Shown here: positions 1 to 4,662 of the stretch, piece after piece
How the letters are laid out: each line of letters opens with the position of its first letter
How positions within the stretch are numbered: the first letter of the stretch is position 1
NCBI GenBank assembly: GCA_029961005.1
Contig: JASBVW010000118.1
Coordinates: 1-5,404, forward strand
Source of the DNA: Bacillota bacterium
Lineage (GTDB): Bacteria > Bacillota > UBA5301 > JASBVW01
Direction of reading: 5' to 3'
DNA length: 5,404 nucleotides
The notes under the pieces: model-generated
What the model was told of the DNA's origin: nothing
The model's input: only the letters and a program-made list of their open reading frames with translations
The model's database searches: none
Translations under genes and position numbers: made by a program

Positions 1-117
1 GGCCTGGTCCTTTTCCGGGAGCGCTCGCTCCGCCCTCCCTGGCTCCGCTCACTTCATGTTTTTTGCTCCGGCTCTCCTGCCTTCGCAAAAAACAAGATCC
101 CGGAAAAGGACCAGGCC
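1..117. repeat. Nested inverted-repeat element, 20-bp perfect arms
   Basis: Positions 1-20 (GGCCTGGTCCTTTTCCGGGA) are the exact reverse complement of 98-117. Inside, 57-66 (TGTTTTTTGC) is the exact reverse complement of 85-94, with an 18-nt loop, and 18-31 can form a small GGAGCG/CGCTCC hairpin. The interior is strongly strand-biased, with GCTCCG occurring three times. No open reading frame in it looks real. Because the left arm starts at the first base of the window, the repeat may extend further left, and no target-site duplication can be judged. It could be a small MITE-like or REP-like element, a structured RNA, or the terminator of a gene lying to the left, since the right arm is followed by a pyrimidine tract (CCCCCTCTTTTCCTT). 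The base pairing is seen directly; the function is not known. Confidence 0.75.
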
Positions 118-244
118 CCCCTCTTTTCCTTCTCTGATAGGGCCACTCTTTCCCCTTGAACAAAAAAGGAAGGATTCCGCCCCGCCCTCAGCGAAGAGTG
201 CCTTGGTCCAGCCGACTTTGGGAAAGACGGGAGTTGTCCTAAAG
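118..244 (+). promoter_or_regulatory. Non-coding leader of pstB with possible start-site hairpin
   Basis: This stretch lies between the inverted repeat and the chosen pstB start. I see no convincing -35/-10 pair. TTGAAC at 156-161 is not followed by a -10 box at normal spacing. Two weak foldings are visible. CACTCTT (144-150) pairs with AAGAGTG (194-200). CTTTGGGA (216-223) pairs with TCCTAAAG (237-244) through one G-U, and its 13-nt loop carries the likely Shine-Dalgarno GGGAG (229-233). That second stem ends on the base before the GTG start at 245, so it could influence initiation. Short stems of this kind also arise by chance. An open frame in phase with pstB runs through this region, but its translation is basic and proline-rich with no PstB character. 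Confidence 0.35.
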
Positions 245-1009
245 GTGAAAGCCTCATCTCTCAAAATTGAAGCACAAAATTTGCACGTATATTACGGAAA
301 CACCCACGCCCTCAAAGGCGTCTCCCTGCCGATTCACTCTTACGCGGTGACGGCCCTGATCGGCCCTTCCGGGTGCGGCAAATCCACCTTCCTGCGCTCC
401 TTGAACCGCATGAACGACCTGATTCCGGGCGTGCGCATTGCCGGCCGGGTAGTCCTGGACGGCCAAAACATCTACGACCGCGGCGTGGACGTAGTCGATC
501 TGCGCCGCCGGGTGGGCATGGTCTTCCAGCGCCCCAATCCCTTTGCCAAGACCATCTTCGAGAACGTGGCCTACGGTCCTCGCCTACACGGCCGAGCGCG
601 TCCGGCAGAGTTGGAGGAGATAGTGGAGCGCAGCCTGCGCCAGGCTGCGCTCTGGGAGGAAGTAAAGGACCGCCTGCACAGCTCGGCCCTGGAATTGTCC
701 GGTGGTCAGCAACAGCGGCTCTGTATCGCGCGGGCCCTGGCCGTGGAACCGGAGGTCCTGTTGATGGATGAACCCGCTTCAGCCCTGGACCCCCTCTCTA
801 CGGCCAAGATCGAGGACCTCCTCCAGGAGCTCAAGAAGAGGTACACCATCGTCATCGTGACCCACAACCTGCAACAGGCCGGGCGGGTAGCTGATTACAC
901 CGCCTTCTTCCTGCTGGGCGAAATGGTGGAATTCGCCCCCACCTCCGACCTCTTCGAGCGCCCGCGAGACAAGCGCACCGAGGACTATCTGACCGGGCGG
1001 TTCGGGTGA
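245..1009 (+). CDS. pstB: Phosphate ABC transporter ATP-binding protein PstB
   Basis: Cytoplasmic ATPase subunit that powers phosphate import through the PstA/PstC channel with the binding protein PstS. From the GTG at 245 it is 254 residues, the usual PstB length. Visible motifs in order: Walker A GPSGCGKST (40-48), Q-loop in VFQRPNPF (Q95), the PstB-typical ENVAYGPRLHG (106-116), ABC signature LSGGQQQRL (151-159), Walker B VLLMDEP (171-177) with a D-loop SALD, and H-loop THN (H207). The C-terminus LFERPRDKRTEDYLTGRFG is also PstB-like and argues against a molybdate or tungstate ATPase, despite the nearby molybdo/tungsto-enzyme. The start is chosen because family similarity begins at KIEAQNLHVYYG and a GGGAG lies 11 nt upstream; the open frame continues back to 56 but is unlikely to be translated. 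pstS, pstC, pstA and phoU are not in the window, and the gene is separated from anything to the left by the inverted repeat. It converges with the - strand cluster. Confidence 0.93.
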   Translation: MKASSLKIEAQNLHVYYGNTHALKGVSLPIHSYAVTALIGPSGCGKSTFLRSLNRMNDLIPGVRIAGRVVLDGQNIYDRGVDVVDLRRRVGMVFQRPNPFAKTIFENVAYGPRLHGRARPAELEEIVERSLRQAALWEEVKDRLHSSALELSGGQQQRLCIARALAVEPEVLLMDEPASALDPLSTAKIEDLLQELKKRYTIVIVTHNLQQAGRVADYTAFFLLGEMVEFAPTSDLFERPRDKRTEDYLTGRFG

Positions 1010-1059
1010 TCCTCGACTCGCCAGGAGACTAGGGTAGCAAGGAGACTCCAACAGCCGGT

Positions 1060-1659
1060 TTACGGGTTGGCCGCCTGCCCTACGTCCAACCACTCCGCCA
1101 AGAAAGAAGCGTAACCGTGGTCCAAGTGGCGGGTAGAGTAAAGGAAGACCGTCCCCGCTGAGGAGGTAGTCCGAGCGATGTCACCGTACTCTTCCCGGCT
1201 GGCCATGCTCTCCAGGCACGCATGGAGCTCCTCTTCAGTCAGTTCAAAAGGAGGCCCCGTGAAGAAGGACGCGGGAACGGGGCGGGGGTAGAGCGCGGAG
1301 CTCTCCCGCACCGTCTCGGCGATGAGCAATAAAGGATCCCCCTCCCGCCGCACCAGGAGGCGAGCGTAGCTCTCACTCATGTATTGCAGGGAGTAATAGC
1401 GCAGCTCCCCATCAGGGCCGGGAAGGGAGCGGATGTCTTCCTGCCGCTGCCGCACCTCCTCCAGCAGCTTTGCCCGTTCTTCTTCCTCTCCCGCACCCAA
1501 GCCCGTAAAGCCTTTCTCCGCCAAATAAGCTCGGAGCTCTTCCGGGTGGCAAAGACGGCCCGCTTGGCTCTGTTCCCGGATCAGCGCCGCCAGTGCCCGG
1601 CACGCTTCTTCCCGCTCCGAGTCAGTCCACCCGGCTTCTTCCCACTCTTTGACGGCCAT
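1060..1659 (-). CDS. Protein of unknown function downstream of ydhV-like gene
   Basis: I do not recognise this 199-residue protein. It looks soluble: no signal peptide, no membrane segment, and only three cysteines (C20, C37, C148), so it is not an iron-sulfur protein. Residues 13-50 read as two or three helices with a helix-turn-helix or winged-helix flavour (ALIREQSQAG, then PEELRAYLAEKG). Residues 57-78 are a highly charged helix (EEEERAKLLEEVRQRQEDI). Residues 86-199 form a more conserved-looking second half, including LRYYSLQYMSESYARLL, ALYPRPVP and TVFLYSTRHL. It has no TorD-like or other familiar chaperone motif. It follows the ydhV-like gene on the same strand after 89 bp, the position of ydhW (about 215 residues, unknown function) in E. 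coli; I cannot show homology to YdhW. A helper or partner of the oxidoreductase is a reasonable guess. ATG at 1659 is chosen over the in-frame GTG at 1668 because a good Shine-Dalgarno precedes it. The stop is 50 bp from the end of pstB. Confidence 0.8.
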   Translation of the reverse strand: MAVKEWEEAGWTDSEREEACRALAALIREQSQAGRLCHPEELRAYLAEKGFTGLGAGEEEERAKLLEEVRQRQEDIRSLPGPDGELRYYSLQYMSESYARLLVRREGDPLLLIAETVRESSALYPRPVPASFFTGPPFELTEEELHACLESMASREEYGDIARTTSSAGTVFLYSTRHLDHGYASFLAEWLDVGQAANP

Positions 1660-1664
1660 AGATC

Positions 1665-1671
1665 TCACCCC
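1665..1671 (-). promoter_or_regulatory. Ribosome binding site of the unknown gene
   Basis: On the - strand the sequence is GGGGTGA, one mismatch from GGAGGTGA, ending 5 nt before the ATG at 1659. The alternative GTG at 1668 lies inside this site, so the site decides the start in favour of 1659. Confidence 0.65.
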
Positions 1672-1676
1672 GCTCT

Positions 1677-1700
1677 ACAGCCCGCTGTTTTTTGATTTTT
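1677..1700 (+). terminator. Weak hairpin with T-tracts, + strand
   Basis: ACAGC (1677-1681) and GCTGT (1684-1688) are inverted copies. They are followed on the + strand by T runs at 1688-1693 and 1696-1700. The stem is short (ACAG/CTGT with a 4-nt loop), so this is a poor terminator alone. It points in the direction of transcripts leaving pstB, and lies about 670 bp past the pstB stop, in the gap between the two - strand genes. Read on the - strand, it only places an A-rich stretch upstream of the unknown gene. Confidence 0.3.
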
Positions 1701-1704
1701 ACAG

Positions 1705-1734
1705 AGAAGGGGCGGGGAAGACCCCGCCCCTTTT
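1705..1734. terminator. Strong GC-rich hairpin between ydhV-like gene and next gene
   Basis: AAGGGGCGGGG (1707-1717) and CCCCGCCCCTT (1722-1732) pair perfectly over 11 bp around an AAGA loop, and the stem can be extended by G-U and A-T pairs to 1705/1734. On the + strand it is followed by TTTTAT, so it resembles an intrinsic terminator for transcripts arriving from pstB. On the - strand it starts 15-17 nt after the ydhV-like stop but is followed by CTCTGTAAAAATC, a poor U-tract. There it is better seen as a partial terminator or a 3'-end stabilising stem that would lower expression of the last gene. The structure is seen; which strand it serves is inferred. Confidence 0.6.
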
Positions 1735-1748
1735 ATCAGGTGTACGCG

Positions 1749-3866
1749 TCAGGGCAGAAGGCCCTTCTTGCCCAGCTCCTCCGCTACCCGGCCCAGGCCC
1801 ACCCGCCGGTAGGCTTCGGCTGTGGGAGCGCCCGTGGTCTTGTCCCAACCCATCTCTTCGTAGTACATGTCCATTGCTTTCCGGATATCGTCCCTGTCCA
1901 TCCGATTCGTTCCGGGTGTGAAGGGAGCCTTGCCGGACGGATCTTCGAAGACCCACTCGGGAATGGTGTCGTGTTGGGTGCGCATCTCCTTCGTCCCCAT
2001 GTCGCGGATGGTCAGTGCCCGGTGCAGGAGGAAGATGCGCTCGGCCACCTGGTCCAGCTCCTCCCGGGTCTTGCGGTCGCCGGTGGCCAGGCTGTAGAGC
2101 AGCGACTCAATGGAGTCGTCGCCCCGGTAGCCGCGCTCTTTCAGGGGCGAAGCCACCCACGGCCCCATCCAGTTGCAGAGGGAGAGCGAGTCGTGCAGCT
2201 CCTTGCGCAACAGGGTCCACTTGGCCATCCTGGCCTTGTAGACGTTCATGGGCGTGTAGTTCCCCGGTGCATCGACCGCATCGGGCGAACCCCACAGCTC
2301 GGCCGCCAGGCGCTTCTGCACCTCCAGGGGCAGGCCGTTGCGGATGAAGTTGGTGTGAGAGTGCACCTGGACGTCGCGGTTGTACTGGGTGTTAATGATA
2401 ACTCCGCACTGGCCCGCGTCTTCGACGGAGTGGTGCTTGGGGTGGCCCATCTTCCAGTACGTCAGGTTGTGGTCGCGCTTCCATTCCTCTTCGGGGATAC
2501 CCCACCGCTCCAGGAGATAGCCCGTCCCCAGGCCCAGGGCGGTACCCAGCTCCCCTTTCTTGTAGGCTATGCTGGGCAAAAGCTCGAAGAGGAACGTCGG
2601 ATCGCCTTTTTCATACTTGTCCCAAGAGTAGCGTTTGTACTCATCCCCGCCTACCTTGCTCTTGATGATCCCCTCGTAGTAGAGCTTCTGGAAGTCGCGC
2701 TGCAGCTGCCCGTAGTTGCACCACAGGCCGAGGTCGTCGGCCAGGTACATCCCCACCATGCAGGCCTCTATCGCTGTCTGGCCTCTGGGGCCATCAGGGA
2801 AATTCTTAAAGAAAGAACGGCCGAACATTAGACCCGCACAGGTGTTCTGGAGCACCTCGGGGATACCGTACTTAGCTGCCGCCGACGGAACCCGAATAAT
2901 GGTATGGCAACGAATGGGGCAACCGGTGCAGCCATTGCCGCGCACGGTGTACTGCCAGGCAAGGTCGCCGAGGTAGAAGGCAGCGTTGTTCGTCCGGTAG
3001 GCAATCCGGTTCAAGTCGTGCGGGTCGCACGTACCCGTCTCCAGCGGTGGATCAGCAGCTCCCCATGCCTTGCCGCGGGAGGCCACCCACCGGGAACCGG
3101 GGCTAGAGTACTCCGCCCAGGGCTGTGGCGTTGCTGGGACTACGTGCTGGTTGTTAGCCCCCAGAAGAGAGAGATGATACTTAATCAGCTTCTCCCACTC
3201 TTCTTTATTTCCCGCAATCCGCACGCTGCCGGTCCCTCGAACGCCAATGGCTTTCAGGTTCTTCGACCCCATAACCGCCCCTACTCCGCCGGCGGAATGG
3301 GAGATCGAGTTTATGACCACCGACATCGGGACCAGGTTCTCGCCGGCTTGCCCAATGGCAGCCACTGCCGCCTCAGGACCCAGCTCCTGGCAGATCTCCA
3401 CCGTAGTCCGGCGGATGCCCTGCCCCCACAGATAGCGGGCGTCCTTGATCTCCACGCGATCGTCCACGATAGAGAGCCAGACGGGATGATCAGCCTTCCC
3501 TTCGATCACGATGGCGTCATATCCGGCGTACTTGAGCTCTGCGGCGAAGTGGCCGCCCATGTGGCCAGTAGCCACTAAAGGCTTGGGCCAGCAAGTGGGC
3601 CAGAGGGTGGTGATGGCCGTCCGCCCGTTGCAGGGGGCACCGGTACCGGCCAGGGGCCCTACGCCGAAGATGATCTTGTTGGCCGGGTCAAAGGGGCCGG
3701 TCCCGGGCGGCACTTCATCCCACATGACTTTATAGCCTATCCCCGTCCCTCCCAGGAAGTCCTTGTACTTTTCTATCGTGTCCTCGGTCCAGATCTTGCC
3801 GGTCGAGAGGTTAACGCGCAAGACCTTGCCCGCCCATCCTCCGTATCTAGTTGCGGTTTTTGCCAT
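1749..3866 (-). CDS. ydhV: YdhV-type aldehyde:ferredoxin oxidoreductase family enzyme
   Basis: Pterin-dependent Mo/W oxidoreductase of the aldehyde:ferredoxin oxidoreductase (AOR) superfamily, 705 residues, very close to the roughly 700 of E. coli YdhV, which it resembles along its whole length. Examples are GWAGKVLRVNLSTG at the N-terminus, DEVPPGTGPFDPANK (50-64), IGQAGENLVP (171-180), GANNQHVVPATPQPWAEYS (236-254) and RMDRDD near the C-terminus. The single [4Fe-4S] cluster should be held by C313-x2-C316-x3-C320 and C487. The two superfamily pterin motifs appear as DDLGLW (377-382) and EDAGQC (482-487), both departing from the classical DxxGL(C/D). E. coli YdhV is reported to bind molybdenum with two molybdopterins lacking nucleotide, and its substrate is unknown; metal and substrate are open here too. 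There is no signal peptide, so the enzyme is predicted cytoplasmic unless carried out with a partner. The start is firm: GGAGGTGA at 3873-3880 with 6 nt to the ATG. It begins 17 bp after the ferredoxin gene, its likely electron partner. Confidence 0.93.
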   Translation of the reverse strand: MAKTATRYGGWAGKVLRVNLSTGKIWTEDTIEKYKDFLGGTGIGYKVMWDEVPPGTGPFDPANKIIFGVGPLAGTGAPCNGRTAITTLWPTCWPKPLVATGHMGGHFAAELKYAGYDAIVIEGKADHPVWLSIVDDRVEIKDARYLWGQGIRRTTVEICQELGPEAAVAAIGQAGENLVPMSVVINSISHSAGGVGAVMGSKNLKAIGVRGTGSVRIAGNKEEWEKLIKYHLSLLGANNQHVVPATPQPWAEYSSPGSRWVASRGKAWGAADPPLETGTCDPHDLNRIAYRTNNAAFYLGDLAWQYTVRGNGCTGCPIRCHTIIRVPSAAAKYGIPEVLQNTCAGLMFGRSFFKNFPDGPRGQTAIEACMVGMYLADDLGLWCNYGQLQRDFQKLYYEGIIKSKVGGDEYKRYSWDKYEKGDPTFLFELLPSIAYKKGELGTALGLGTGYLLERWGIPEEEWKRDHNLTYWKMGHPKHHSVEDAGQCGVIINTQYNRDVQVHSHTNFIRNGLPLEVQKRLAAELWGSPDAVDAPGNYTPMNVYKARMAKWTLLRKELHDSLSLCNWMGPWVASPLKERGYRGDDSIESLLYSLATGDRKTREELDQVAERIFLLHRALTIRDMGTKEMRTQHDTIPEWVFEDPSGKAPFTPGTNRMDRDDIRKAMDMYYEEMGWDKTTGAPTAEAYRRVGLGRVAEELGKKGLLP

Positions 3867-3883
3867 TCTTTTTCACCTCCGTT

Positions 3884-4639
3884 CTACCGTTTGTGGCACT
3901 GGTTACAGGCCGCGGCCTTCTCCGGCGGGATCACGGCCGTAGGTACAAACCGCGGCGGTACCTTGTCGGTTAGGTCGCGCCAGGCCACATAGCGCAGCGC
4001 TTCGGCCGGGCAGGCTTCCACACACTTGGGCTTGCCGTCGCACAAGAAGCACTTGGTGGCCTTGCCCGTATCGGGGTCAAAGGACATCATCCCCCACGGG
4101 CAGGCGCGCTGGCACATCTTGCAACCTATGCACTTCTTGGTATCTACTACCCGGGCGTTGGTGGGCGGCTTGACCACGATGGCGTCATTGGGGCAAGCCG
4201 TGGCGCAAGGCACCGGGTGCGGGCATTGTTTGCACAAGTCCTGGAGCACCAGACCGTTGCCCCAGCTCCCCTGGCCGCGCTGCCCGGCATAGGCTCCCTG
4301 AGGGCCGAAGTTCAGATTGCGCCTCACCTTGATTCTGGCCATGGCTGGCGCCGCTTTACCGTCGTTGAACTCAGTGCAAGCCAGCTCGCACCGCCGGCAG
4401 GCCAGGCACCGGGTGGGATCGCCGATGACGAGTCCCTGGGCCTGCTCCATGATGATAAAGGGCAGAGCCGCTTTCTTCGTCGCCGCTCCGCTCTTGGCCG
4501 CCAGAACACCCAGTGCAGAAAGGCCGAGGGCGGTACTGCCGGTCAGTTTGAGGAACCCGCGCCGCGAGAGAGAGCAGTTCCAGCCCACCAGGCGCAGCGC
4601 GCGCTCCACAAGGGCATAATCCTTGTCCTGCTTGTTCAT
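3884..4639 (-). CDS. ydhY: YdhY-type four-[4Fe-4S] ferredoxin with Tat signal
   Basis: Electron-transfer protein of the NrfC/HybA/YdhY ferredoxin type, 251 residues from the ATG at 4639. Residues 25-31 are SRRGFLK, a perfect twin-arginine motif, followed by a hydrophobic stretch (32-48) and a likely cleavage region near SGAAT (50-54), so export is predicted. Four cysteine clusters, 16 cysteines, match four [4Fe-4S] centres: C78/81/84/88, C136/139/145/149, C170/173/176/180 and C197/200/206/210. The stretch RCLACRRCELACTEFNDGK and the RIKVRRNLNFG after it are close to E. coli YdhY, the ferredoxin partner encoded next to ydhV. The last ~27 residues, after VAWRDLTD, extend past the YdhY core as I recall it and end in CNQCHKR, a CxxCH haem-c-like motif. 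The gene sits between fdhD (23 bp) and the ydhV-like gene (17 bp). A TTG at 4660 would add 7 residues and has AAAGGAGGT (4671-4679) 11 nt upstream, so the start is not settled. Confidence 0.9.
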   Translation of the reverse strand: MNKQDKDYALVERALRLVGWNCSLSRRGFLKLTGSTALGLSALGVLAAKSGAATKKAALPFIIMEQAQGLVIGDPTRCLACRRCELACTEFNDGKAAPAMARIKVRRNLNFGPQGAYAGQRGQGSWGNGLVLQDLCKQCPHPVPCATACPNDAIVVKPPTNARVVDTKKCIGCKMCQRACPWGMMSFDPDTGKATKCFLCDGKPKCVEACPAEALRYVAWRDLTDKVPPRFVPTAVIPPEKAAACNQCHKR

Positions 4640-4642
4640 CTT

Positions 4643-4650
4643 CCTCCCCC
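4643..4650 (-). promoter_or_regulatory. Ribosome binding site region of the ferredoxin gene
   Basis: On the - strand GGGGGAGG ends 3 nt before the ATG at 4639, rather close; a GAGG just upstream gives a 9-nt spacing. A second, textbook AAAGGAGGT lies at 4671-4679 inside the last codons of fdhD and would better serve the TTG at 4660. Two competing sites make the start ambiguous, but the ATG is preferred because TTG starts are rare and the added residues contribute nothing recognisable. Confidence 0.45.
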
Positions 4651-4662
4651 TCTCTAGCAAAG

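Noticed and set aside
156..184. TTGAAC as a -35 box for pstB
   Set aside because: The sequence 16-18 bp downstream is GC-rich (CCGCCCCGCC), with no -10 hexamer.
56..244. N-terminal extension of PstB back to the ATG at 56
   Set aside because: The extra 63 codons cross the inverted repeat and give a basic, proline-rich sequence with no PstB similarity. From the GTG at 245 the length is normal for PstB.
245..1009. The ABC ATPase as a molybdate or tungstate transporter serving the Mo/W enzyme
   Set aside because: VFQRPNPF, ENVAYGPRLHG and the C-terminal ERPRDKRTEDYLTGRFG are PstB traits, and no molybdate-type C-terminal domain is present.
1660..1710. Promoter for the unknown gene in the A/T-rich stretch (TGTAAAAAT on the - strand)
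   Set aside because: The region upstream at -35 distance is the G/C hairpin, with no TTGACA-like box, so it is not supportable as a sigma-A promoter.
1692..2831. 379-codon open frame on the + strand
   Set aside because: It lies antisense to the YdhV-like gene, whose identity is certain along its whole length. Its translation looks like a high-GC shadow frame.
2904..3578. 224-codon + strand open frame opposite the YdhV-like gene
   Set aside because: It is antisense to conserved AOR-family sequence including the cluster cysteines, with no family resemblance of its own.
4217..4657. 146-codon + strand open frame opposite the ferredoxin gene
   Set aside because: It shadows a gene with 16 cysteines in clear cluster motifs, and it has no recognisable domain or ribosome binding site.
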